Origin: Limnoperna fortunei
Lineage: Eukaryota; Mollusca; Bivalvia; Mytilida; Modiolidae
Reading direction: 5' to 3'
Assembly (NCBI GenBank): GCA_944474755.1
Contig: OX104120.1
Span: 38,110,067-38,174,066 of the forward strand
Length of the DNA stretch: 64,000 nucleotides
This document shows, in pieces, positions 1 through 11,300 of the stretch (position 1 is the stretch's first letter; every line of letters starts with the position of its first letter). Made by a program: the position numbers and the translations under genes. The notes beneath the pieces are model-generated. The model saw only the letters and a program-made list of their open reading frames with translations. It had not been told where the DNA came from and did no database searches.

Positions 1-528
1 GAGTCCGACTCTCTCTAGGAGCGAATTTGCTACTTTTTTACCTATTCATTCAATTTCTATACAGGAACATTTGATATATATATATAAAGAAAGTACAAAC
101 TTTTAGAATGTTTTCAAGAAGATATAAAATCAATCATTCTAGCGAAAAAAAAATTATAAATGCGATAACCTGCTTAAATATATTAAATTTGCAATGACGT
201 ATTGAAGCGACGCTGATCAAGCATTATTCACCTACTTGCGACTGCAAAAGCATGGCACTGCTTAAAACACGTCACGCACTATCAGTTCCGAACGTTGATT
301 TCTTAATATTTTATAAACAAGCCTAATACCCTTGCTACTTTTATTCTAATAATAAATCTCAGGAATGTTAAAAATGTTTGTCACATTTGAAGTTTATTTT
401 GATGTCTGTATAAAGATATCACGAAATAATCCAAGTAATTCTTTTACTTTCATCAATTATGACAATCTGACAATGTTTAATATTTGATCTTTCTTATAAT
501 AGAATCAGCCTATAAAAATACACGACAG

Positions 529-1062
529 TTGATTGATTGATTGATTGATTGATTGATTAATGGTGTTTAACGCCCGAGCAGCATTATTTCAGCTATATTC
601 AGGCGATGAACATGAAATGGATGATAAAATGAACATGAAATGATGATGAATGAAAATGGGATGGGACACAAGGAAAAATAGGGGTAACGGATTTTAGATT
701 GCCACTGGCAAATGGGAGGATGGATAGGGTCGGGCAATTCAGCCTCCTGTAGCGGGATCGAAATCGCTACTCATAGCGAATACTACAGCAGCGTTCTTTA
801 ACGTGCGACGAACGTGGCATTTTTCCCAACACGGTGCACTCATATGGTTTGCGGTCAGGTTTTCCGTATTATGGCCTGACAACCCCAGCTTGCCAGGGGT
901 ACCCCATTCAACCACCTGGGGCACACATCCCAGTCGGTCTTTAGGCAAACCGACCTGACACGCCGGTCAGGGTACTGGGCGCTATTTAGTCGCCTTTTAC
1001 GACAAGCTAGCGCGACTGCGGTCTATTCTTTTGGCCACCCGGATCCCGCACGGGGACACGAC
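529..1062 (-). repeat. R1 dispersed repeat, long copy with (TTGA)n tail
   Basis: Read on the minus strand it runs from about 1062 to a tail at 529-560. It shares GTTGTCAGG...GACCGC and the 3' segment GAATATAGCTGAAATAATGC with copies at 2126, 7573 and 37388. The copies end in CAAT-type simple repeats, like a SINE or short LINE tail. It is markedly more GC-rich than its surroundings. The 69-codon open frame inside it (948-739) is a chance frame in the repeat. Confidence 0.75.
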
Positions 1063-1345
1063 AGTTGAAAAGAAGATTATTGTTTTGCTATGCTATTATA
1101 ACAAACCTATAAATATCGACATCACTATTGAACAAATCGTAGTTAGGGAATAACAATCAAGTAACGTACTTTTTTAAGTCATGCAGAAGTTTAATTTGTG
1201 TCATAAATATTACTGCACAGTCTTACAAAACAAGTCAAGAACGGAAATGGGGAATAACTCAAAGAATTAACATTCTAACAATGGAATATTAAACAACCCA
1301 ATGTTCCATATGTCCTCAGAGAATGGCAAAGAAACCCTAATACCT

Positions 1346-1430
1346 AAGGTCCCCCACAACGATGCCATAATATAGTTGAAAAATTGCTGAAAGTGGCGTT
1401 AATCACCATTCAAAGAAACCATACCTGAGG
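1346..1430 (+). repeat. SINE 3' fragment
   Basis: Contains the conserved SINE 3' region ATAGTTGAAAAATTGCTGAA-AGTGGCGTT-ACACCATTCAAA seen in the full copy at 45626-45860. It is 5'-truncated. Confidence 0.65.
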
Positions 1431-2125
1431 CAAGCTGAAATTGATCCTTGAATATTGAAGCATGTTACTTTCCTTTTAAGCCCCCAGATACAAAAAGAAC
1501 CAACATTAAAAACGGCTTACACGAAACATAATGCCTGGACCGATGCAAAACTGTGGTAGGGTTATACGTGGTAAAATATACATTATGTGGCTGGTGTTGG
1601 GTGAAAACAATTAACATTTGGCGACAAAATTTACGTAAAGTGTAGATACATCTGTCCTCATGTTGACGCTTTTAGTTGAAATGGTCAGCATCAAATCAAT
1701 TACTGATGTAAAATGCAGTTAAGACACTTGAAGCACGTTTTGCAAGGTCATAGTTAATAATTTTATTTTTGTTTTTAGCACCTGTCAACATACAAAATAA
1801 GGAATAAAAAAATACTGAGCAATACTAAATAAAGTGGAAAAAACAGGTCATGATGGTGATGATGATTAACACAAATATTGAGCAAAATCAATGCATTCAC
1901 TTGACAACGAAACGGTCAAAACCATTGGCATGTTAAATGCACGTCAATTGATTAAACATTTCCTTTATCATACTTAAGTTTAATGTATAAGATAACAATT
2001 ATAGTATTTATATTTTTTTTAATTCCTTACTATTTAGTAATCATCTTTTTGACTACATTTGACAACAGGGGAGTTGATGTATAAGCCCGCTTCACATTTG
2101 TTTGAAAATAAATGACTAGGAACAT

Positions 2126-2420
2126 ACTGGGAGGGTTCCCAATTCTCGACCCACAGCTCTCTCGTTGGGTGTTGTCAGGTAATTCGGAAAGCCTGACCGC
2201 GGACCACCGTGGGTAACATGTTTGGAGAGTGCCACGATGCTTGCAAGCTAAAGACCACTTTGGTAGATGTTGATAAGAATCTGCTCGTTGTCACCGCTAC
2301 TAAAGGTAACTTACCACTATCCAGTGCTACATACTTTTCCTGTGGCAGTCGAAATTGTGTTCCCATTATCCATTCTACCACTTTTCGTTGATTTATTGTT
2401 TGTTAACTTGTTTTCGTCAA
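2126..2420 (+). repeat. R1 repeat, 5' part (interrupted by LINE)
   Basis: Matches the 7573 and 37388 copies (TTGTCAGGTAATTCGGAAAGC...). It stops at CTTGTTTTCGTCAAG; the expected continuation GAATATAG..TGAAATACTGCTCG resumes only at about 3913, after the LINE relic. Confidence 0.65.
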
Positions 2421-3905
2421 GACAAGAAAATCTTTTATTCTCATCAACCAATTACAGTGGTACAGAGAAATATCTATTTGTATAAAACATACAATAAACA
2501 TCATATCACATGTGCACACAACCATACCTGACATATATACATATGAAATTACATACATTATGAACCTAGAACAAGTCTGTTTAAAATATTTTTCTTATAA
2601 TTCTACATATTTAGTTGTTTTTGTTTGTCGCAGACATATTTTGTTTAAATGTTCAATACATTTGGTCATTGTGCCATGTAATTATCTAGTAATTGATTCA
2701 GACTAAAAATTACATTCCATGATATAATGATATTTATCGCCATGTGATCTGGAGTTTTGTGCAAAAGCTAATTTCTCTGTCAGTATTATTCCACCGACCT
2801 ATGTCGATATTAGTTTATTGTTTGTTGTGAGAAATTTACAAAAAGTGTATATATCTCTATCATCTAGAAAATAAAAATAATATTAAAATTCTAAATTATT
2901 TATTAAACATTATCTATATAACTGTTTTTGAGAGAGACCAACAGTATTTTATAAAACAAAATGTCTTGAGGTCTCGTTTTAATTTCGGTTTAGATCCACG
3001 TGGGGTTTTGAAACTTTTGGTTTGTCTCTATATATTTAGGACCACTATTATCAAATATCTTTTTGACAAGAGATTTCCTAGAAATTTTAAAACTGTTTTC
3101 ATGGTAAAGTTCGTACAATGTCATGAATGTGATATTGGACAGCTTTGTATCTATTAGCCTTAGTAAGATATCATTCTAAGTTTGATATCAATTTCAATTG
3201 ACAAAAATACCATGCTCTCCATATATCATGAAATTTGTAGTGCATGAGTTCATTTTAGCAATTACTGACAGAAAAGTAGTTGTAATTTTTCAAAAGAATT
3301 ATTGTTTTTACAAAGCACCAATGTTCTGAGCCATAGAGTAAAATAGGCTTAACCTTTTTTGTTCAAAAGGCCGACTTGATATTCAATTGATAAATAATGT
3401 GAGCGACCACGTTTATAGACCTGAACATTGCCTTCGTGACCTTTTCTGATTGCTCTCAATACTTCTTTATAAATTCACAGTCATGTTAGCAGGATGCCTA
3501 AGAAATTACATTCAGCAACAATATCCAAAACTGTCCATTAAATGTAAATTTTAAATCTTATCGTTGTCTACTCTTTGAGAACAAAATAACTTTCCCTTTT
3601 TCAATGAGTACTATTACTATTAGAATCCACATCTCGCAGTATTACCAGAATTTATTTAAAACTTTTTGTAGTCCTTCGTTTTCTTTTGCCGTAAGGACTT
3701 ATCATCTGCATATAAAAGAACGAATAATTCCAGGAAATTTTTAATTAATCATTATTAATCTCTGAGATAGCATTTAAGGTTACAACATTTGTTTCTTTGA
3801 CGAATGCATGTAGATCGTTGACATAAAAACCAAACAGTATAGGTAGAAGGTTTTTGACATGTCCAATTCTTATTTCACATGGGAAAAATTTGATTTAAAA
3901 AATAT
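2421..3905 (-). pseudogene. Degenerate non-LTR (LINE) reverse transcriptase, 5'-truncated
   Basis: Broken reading frames on the minus strand show reverse-transcriptase landmarks in order. FPCEIRIGHVKNLLPILFGF then YVNDL (about 3885-3805) corresponds to the FSC..GVRQGENLSPLLFALYINDL region. ELFVLLYADD follows, with the catalytic YADD at 3712-3701. Then KVILFSK (about 3600-3580), and VKPILLYGSEHW (3353-3318), a usual C-terminal motif. Multiple stops and frameshifts make it inactive. Below about 3.0 kb it is untranslatable 3' UTR. It sits inside an R1 repeat, so it landed after R1. Confidence 0.8.
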
Positions 3906-4106
3906 TTACAAGTCTTGAATATAGTTGAAATACTGCTCGCTAAACGTAAAGCAAACCTCCAATCAATAAATTAATCAGTGCTCTGTCTTTTGTCAGCTGC
4001 ATTCAAAATTTTCTGCCTTTTTTCCTATTCGTCATTGACTTATCGTTTGTTAACTTAGTTTCGTCATGAATATAGCTATAACTGCAGGCTGGACGTAAAG
4101 CATAAA
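3906..4106 (+). repeat. R1 repeat 3' ends (resumed copy plus a second fragment)
   Basis: 3913-3975 carries the R1 3' segment (TTGAATATAGTTGAAATACT...CAAACCTCCAATCAAT). 3990-4106 repeats the same 3' part again with GCATTCAAAATTTTCTGCC and GAATATAGCTATAACTGCAG, so two R1 ends lie head to tail. Confidence 0.6.
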
Positions 4107-5200
4107 AGAAAATATAAATCATTGATTTCTAGGACAGGCATTTACGAAATAACTATTTGTCCAAACAACCTCTAAATTATTTACCTGTCGTTAAGTCAGG
4201 TGCAAAAATGTTCATTTTCCTAGTTTCTTTTTGTATCTTCTAACAAATGTTGATAGTGTGTTTCTTTTATGCATGATTTTTGGAATACCGCACATGTACT
4301 TTGTTTCTGATTCACATTAAATTAAGTATTCACAGTGAGTATTAAAAACGAAACGGAATAAAAAAAACCGCTATAAAGGACTGCTTTGATAAATTCAGAA
4401 ACCTGCTTCGTCTTATACATGTGTGGTCATGTTTTTTTAAATTGTTCTATTTCTGTAAGGTTATAGTTTTAATTATAGTTCTCGGCGAAATCTATTATTG
4501 ATATAATAAATAAGATAATTTGATTATCATTGAAAAGTTCTTTGTAGACATTGATTTGTTTATTTCGTGGGAACATATTAATATTGACACGATGACATCA
4601 TTATTGTACATTACAAATATTTTACGATACACAAGGCATCCTCTATAAAGCGATAAAATGTGGAACTAATTTAAAAATATGAAAAATATTAGACAACTTT
4701 ATAGTTAAAGCCAATAACATGTAAAAATGATTATTTGCACGTTTCTTAAATACATAAGCTAAATCTTATCAATATAATGACAGCATGTGCATGAATAACA
4801 ATGAAAAAATATCACAACCATATGGGTTACGCGTGAAAGTTTTACACTAACACCAGCAATCATTGGTACATTTATATAACACATCAATGTCTATATCAGT
4901 TTCATTAACTGTTCATTTGAATCTCATAATTAAATTCACAAAATTAAAAAAATGTATATAGCACGTGTTAAACTGTTTTTATGTCGTATAACATAAGTAT
5001 ACATGTCTGTGTCTTTAGACCTCCTCACATATCTAACTGTTATTTGGTTTATAGCAAGAAGCGGTGCTAGTGCTAGGCATAGTCAAAGTACGTTTTTAAA
5101 TATGTGCGGTTGTGGTTAGACGTGTAGCTTCAAAATTGTTACCGGGTTTGTCATAGTTTGTAGACGGTCGAAATAGAACTGTCTCTTCAGCATTTGCGTG
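4107..5200. other. Intergenic, AT-rich, 3' flank of the receptor gene
   Basis: Apart from possible receptor 3' UTR at its upper end, nothing coding or repetitive is recognised. Confidence 0.5.
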
Positions 5201-5206
5201 TTTATT
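5201..5206 (-). promoter_or_regulatory. AATAAA hexamer overlapping the receptor stop codon
   Basis: The stop codon TAA runs straight into TAATAAA, so a perfect polyadenylation hexamer overlaps the end of the reading frame. If used, the 3' UTR would be only about 10-30 nt. Other T-rich/AATAAA-like sites further downstream are as likely. Confidence 0.3.
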
Positions 5207-5345
5207 ACATCACATAATATACCCAGTAAAACGCACAGAATAACACAAATGTCACTGGAAACACAACACGAGAAATGTTGTCGATTATTTTGGCGCGTTT
5301 ATGTCCTATTGCTGATAAAACACGTCCGTTGCTTTCAACTTTGTC
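5205..5345 (-). CDS. Receptor exon 8: M3-M4 loop remainder, M4 and stop
   Basis: 141 nt, 46 codons plus TAA. The acceptor is TTTTATTTCAATAG at 5346-5347; an in-frame TAG sits at the acceptor, so the exon cannot extend upstream. It encodes DKVESNGRVLSAIGHKRAK, then IIDNISRVVFP and the M4 segment ending FYWVYYVM, the classic C-terminus of Cys-loop receptors (ID..SR..FP...F...YW.YY). The phase is 0, as required by exon 7. Confidence 0.95.
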   Translation of the reverse strand, partial: DKVESNGRVLSAIGHKRAKIIDNISRVVFPVTFVLFCAFYWVYYVM

Positions 5346-8300
5346 CTATTGAAATAAAAAGAAAATATCAAACTGACTTATTTATTACATCTGTTAATTT
5401 GTTAATATGTTGTTAGTTATGATTTTAAAAGCTTTTACATGAATATATGTATTGGTTCCTTGCATAAGAAATTAACTACGGCGATCTAATTTAAATTTGA
5501 ATGTGTGTGCATATTTATTATTTGTGAATCATAGATCGCTTTGTCTTTAAATGCACTAATGTTGGGGGTGTCTGTTTGTTTTTGTTTGTTGGTTTGCTTT
5601 TTTGTTTGTTTTGTGCACGCGGTCTTACTTCTTTCGAGGTGTTTGTATGATATTTACTGCTTTGTTTGACTGCTGCTGTAAATTTTCGATGATAGACCAC
5701 GTCATTGTAATATTGTTTGCTATTCTACCAAAATATGTTGTTTGGTGTAAAACATTCAATGATAGAAGTTATTTTAACTTACCAGACATGGCTTTGTTTC
5801 ACTGCTTGTTCCAATTTTTTGTCGTATACTTTGTATACGCTTTACCTGTCGTCTTTCCATAACATTTACAAAGGCAAACTCCAGTAGCGCAGCAAAAACG
5901 AAACAAAGACACGCCCCCATCCATACGTCAATCGCCTTTACATATGATACTCGTGGCAGTGATGCAGTACCAGCTGATCTTTGTGTGGTCATGGTAAGAA
6001 CAGTTAATATACCAAGTGAAATTCGAGCAGGAACAGCATCAATCGTCAACCAAAATGATACCCAGGATAAAAGAACTATCAGGACGCTTGGTACGTAGAA
6101 CTGTATCATGTAATAACCAATATTCCGTTTGAAGTGAAGATTAAGTTGTATGCAACTGAAAGAGGCTGAAACAAGTAGATTTTTTGCATAATATATAAAT
6201 GTTAAATGTCTGACAGGGTGACAGTAAAATTGTCAACTTGAGGAAATACTGTCAACCGAGGCGAAAGCCGAGCATGACAGTATTTTTCCGACAGTAAATT
6301 GTTTTGACAGTACTTATATATCACGGTGGCCTATGGAAAATTAACATTGTAAATGAAATTGAAGTATAATAATTTAATATGAAATATCTTCTTATATGCG
6401 TTCTGTTCTGATTTTCTTATTCAAGACATGTACTGAATATCAGTTTTCTTTAAAAATCATATTTAAAACACAATATTCTAATGTATTGAATAACAGATTA
6501 CAAAGTAGTATTTTGAAGTAATTTGTTAACAAGGTTAAATATATTTATATTTATTGCGAGTAATGTGACAGTGAAGTTGTACAAGCTGTTTCTTTTATAT
6601 CGGACACTTTTTAATACACCAAATCCCCATTATAATTAATAATGCAACATGATAATGCATTAAATAAATAGATTTTTAATTACATTTCATCACTCAACAA
6701 ATACATACGCCCAAAAGGACACCTGTCGAGCAGTACATACGTTTAGCTTTTGCTATACATGTATATCGCGTTTTTTCTAATATTATGACGCAAAATTTCT
6801 TTTCTAATTTATTTTCACTTTGGCAATTTTATTACCCAGTTGAATGTAAAAAAGTAAAGTTAAAACTATTTTAGATTGAGTATTTATATTTCATATTGCA
6901 AAACTGACTTCTCGGCCATTTACTAACAATTTATACTTTACCATTGATTTCGCTTAAATACCCTTCATTACATTCCATTGTGTCATTGGAAATAAGTTGA
7001 AACTGTGGTAATTCTAACCTACTGCCTCTTTGTACGGCAGAATAATTTCTCCAATGGAACTGTATTCTATTAGTCGTAAAGGCAACTGCAAAAGTAGATG
7101 TTAAGCTATACTTTTCCATGAAGTCACTGATTGTAGGGCAAACTTTTAACATGTATAAACTGCTTTCTTTTAAGGTAAATTTGAGATGAAATGTTAGATA
7201 CGGCAAAACTATCAAGTGCAGTATATTAGAATCGAGAAGAAATACATTTTATTTTCATAGATGTGCACTTTGTAAGATTTATTAATTAATTAGTTTAGTA
7301 AAAGAAATTAAACATTGTTGTTGATTAATCTAACTGACTTTATTTTTACTTACAACTCTGAAGATATAGTGAGCAAGTTTGTTCGTCCATTGGATATTTA
7401 TACAGATTCATGGGGCAAGATGCTTTTAGGGAAATCCTGGAAACAAAAAACACGTGATAATTTTAAAAAATGATAAATTATCTTTGAGATGACATTCTAT
7501 GTAGTAGGATGAGATATTTGGTTATGAAAATATGTTAGATAAATTTCGAACGTAATTTTATGGTCTTAAAACTTAGACCATGATGGTTTACCTTGCTCTA
7601 CCTACAGAGTGGATAGGGATGCTCTCTTGTTTGAGGTTGTCAGATCATCATATGGAAAAGCTGACCTCAGATCACAGTGGGTAGCGTGTTTGGAGTCTTC
7701 CACGCTCATTGCATGATAAATGTGTCTTTGATAGACATAGTTATGAGTAGGCTCGTTGTAGCCGTCACGACAAAATGTTCCGCAACTATCCATACTGCTT
7801 TTCTTCAGTGGCATTCACAATTTTTGGCCTTTTGTTCCATCTTTCCCGAATTGATTTATTGTCGATTAACTTGTCATCGTTGTAAATATAGCTGAAGTAC
7901 TGTTCGTAAAGCAAACATCCTATCAATCAACAAATCAATCAATGTTGCTTAAAATATTTTGTTTTGCTTTCCATATCTCAATCAATTTACTAGTTGTAAT
8001 AAAATAATAAATTGCGTCACCGATTTTATAATACTACAGTAATGTAAAAGTATACATACGTTCATTATTTATAATTTATTGTCATTTCATTTCTATAAAG
8101 TTTTTGCAGAAGAAATCAGAATAACGTTACAAATGCACTCTCAAATAAATGCACCGTCGAACAAATAACACGTATCTATTATTAATTTTTTATTTACAAG
8201 GAAAATTATGTAAAAACATTTTGTAAAGTAGTAATTTTCCGTAACATTATGTTTATTAAACAGAAATTTGCATAACAACACAACTGATCCATAACAAATA

Positions 8301-11300
8301 AACAGGTTGCATTATACAGGTTTATAAAATTTTCCATACACAAAATAAAATCTGTACAAGCATAAGGCCAGAAAGTTATACTTTTGAACTCATTTGGAAA
8401 CTTTTCTGATATATCCAGAAGAAGAACCTTCGCATTTTGAAACCACTTGAAAAGAACAAATCATATGTAGTTATTCGCAATCAAAACATTCGGTGGTATA
8501 TAAGAGAGGGTAGATAATGTAGCAATACCAGATAGCTGCGTTTGGCAAATCGTAGTAATGTTATCTGTTAAACAGTTTGTTGCTCGCCTACCTAAATGTG
8601 GATATTGGAATTTTGTGTCTTTATTTACATACAGTAACTAAAAAAGCTGTATAATTAAATGAAGATAATGTGTTTTGAAACAAATAAAGAACAATCGTCT
8701 ATTATATAGAACAGTTTCTATATTTAATGTAAGCAGAAAAGTCAGTATTGTTGTAAAAATAAAAAACGAGGACATAATACCTTAATCTGTAGACTACTCT
8801 ACCATCACTGTAAAGATGAAGCATTTTATTTGGAACAGTCACATGGTGGAACGAAGCAACCTTTTCGTTCGTGAAGTAGAGATCAGGAACCCAAATATCG
8901 TCTATTAAATTCACGTCGAGTTCTAAATATTTTGCATCAATAAAGCCGTGAAACTGTAGTCGACTATCCATCCACTCTTGTTGTACAAATGCATTCATGG
9001 TAAAGTCCTAGACATTAAAAATATTAGCTAGATTGTAAGTACAATCGGCAAAATGATGTTCTTGGATATATACTAGAAACAAATATAGTTTGAAAGGTAA
9101 ACGTAAAGGTAAAAAGTTCAGTTTAAGTTTCCAAACATTATTAACCATATTAATTTGTGTATATATGTACTTTATCAATAAAATCATATATAGAAAACAT
9201 ATATTTGCAAAAAAAACTTTTTCAGTTATACAACTTATAATGTCAAAGCCTTATACATATATAATAGGTTCTTTGTCTTATGCTGTTTATGTTTCCCACG
9301 AAAAAATACAAGATAGGTGATAACAATTGTGTACGTCAATAGAAAAATGTTGACCTAAATTTAAAAAGACGAGAATAAAACCAGAGAAGCAACAACCATA
9401 CTTAATAAACATGAAAATTGACAATGTCCAGTTAGTGTCAGAAACGAAGCATAATATTATAGGAAGGTTTCAGACAAGGGATGCCAGCAGATTCTTATTC
9501 ATATATTTGTAATAATTAGACATGCACTATAATTGATAATCAATGTTTATATACCGAAATAATACATTGATTAATCATGTATATCTATACACAATGTCAA
9601 AGTAATTGGTTTAAATGAATGTGCAGGTACAATATTGCTAATGAATTTATTAGACCTTTGAATTTTTTTATCAAACTTATAATTATAAAAAAGGTACAAG
9701 TTATTTATATGCTGACTAAACTGCATATTCGCTTTTTTCTGAAGTCCATGTCATACCAATAGTTGAAAATGAGAAGAATCCTAGCTCAATTATGCAGATC
9801 ATAAAGAATTTATATATTAATCTGTTAAAATTAAAGATTAGTCTGTAAAGCTTATTACTTACAGGTACATTAATGATAAGTGGGACTTGCCAATTAAATA
9901 AAGCTAACAAGTGCACGTCGAACGAACAATATATTTTGGCATTATATGAGTTAATTTGGTTAAGCATTGTTAGAATTTGTTCTAATAAGTTTCAATCATA
10001 AAGTAGGTATTCATCCGTAAATAAAATTAAAAAACATGGACTGTCCTTGTCCTGAATATTATTGAAATACAAATCGTTTTCAGTTTACCAATATTATCAA
10101 GCAGTCTATCCTAAGTAATGCTAGGCTACTTTCTGTTGTTTTGTTTTCTTTATAACTTACAATAACTATAGCGTAACTCAAAATTGCATTTAGTTAATTA
10201 GTTTTAATAAAATTAATGAACCATTGATAGTAATGATGTTTAGTAATTGTTTGCACTTGGTGTTTTACTTGAACGATTAATTTGGAAGCCATCAATTGAA
10301 ACTAAAGATTAACTTAGTCACTAACGAAAGCATGTCGCTAATACAATACAGACATTAATAGGATCGCAATAAATGCAACACAATTTATCTTTCATTCTAT
10401 TTACTTCTCAAATTTAACGACTATAACTATTTTATATCGAGTGATAAAACGGCAATTTACAACGTAGTGTTAATTTCATTGAAGTATTCACTGACAGCAC
10501 GAAAATCGTAGGTTATATGCTATTTAAAGTTATGTTATAAAAGCTTCATGTGAGTGGCCGTTTATCTAATCGTTTAGTTTATTCAGTTACTTCATTGTCA
10601 AATGTTTAATACAATACGCTGATGTTTTCCTATTTTACAGAAGCGTCTCAACCCAAACTTCCAAGGCACTGTATGTAACATTAAACAACCAAAAACTTAC
10701 CATACTTTCTTCGCTAATGGAATCAATAGAATTAATAAACAAACTGACATCTACCTCGGTCGGTATGTCTTCAAAAACAAGAAATAATTGGATAACAATG
10801 CAATAAATTTACATTTGTTACAAAATAATTACAAACTAGCACAAAACAAATGTAAATATATACAATGCTGGAAATTGAATTGAAAGATTAAAGCTGACAT
10901 TGTGCTATTGTTATTTATTTAAAATTAACATTTTTTTTCTTTTTTTGTGTTTGATATTCTTATTAATAAAATTCTAATATTTTGTTGTAACGAGCATTAA
11001 ATCAAATGACGGTTATAACAAAATACTGAACAAAAAACTAAAGCAACTACGATAAGCATATAAACATGATTTTAGAACAGAACACAAAAAACCTCTTAGA
11101 ATATAACCAGCTTTAATAGATAAAAAGGAATATCCACTAAACATGCTTTACAAAACAATTTCGGTGTTATCTTGATATTAAGGTTCGTTATTATGAGTGA
11201 TCATTTACTTGGACGATACTTTGCTTGATAACAGAAAGAAACATTAATGTTGTGCTTTTCAGTTACTAAATGTACAACCACATTTTTAAAATGATTCAAG

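Noticed and set aside
6151..6158. Acceptor CTTTCAG at 6156-6158 for receptor exon 7.
   Set aside because: It gives the wrong phase with exon 6; the AG 10 nt upstream restores the frame and yields the expected FSC before M1.
9716..9967. Minus-strand frame containing QVPLIINVP followed by a GTAAGT donor, first taken for receptor exon 3.
   Set aside because: It does not continue in phase to exon 4, and the real 68-nt exon at 10768-10701 fits both phase and family sequence.
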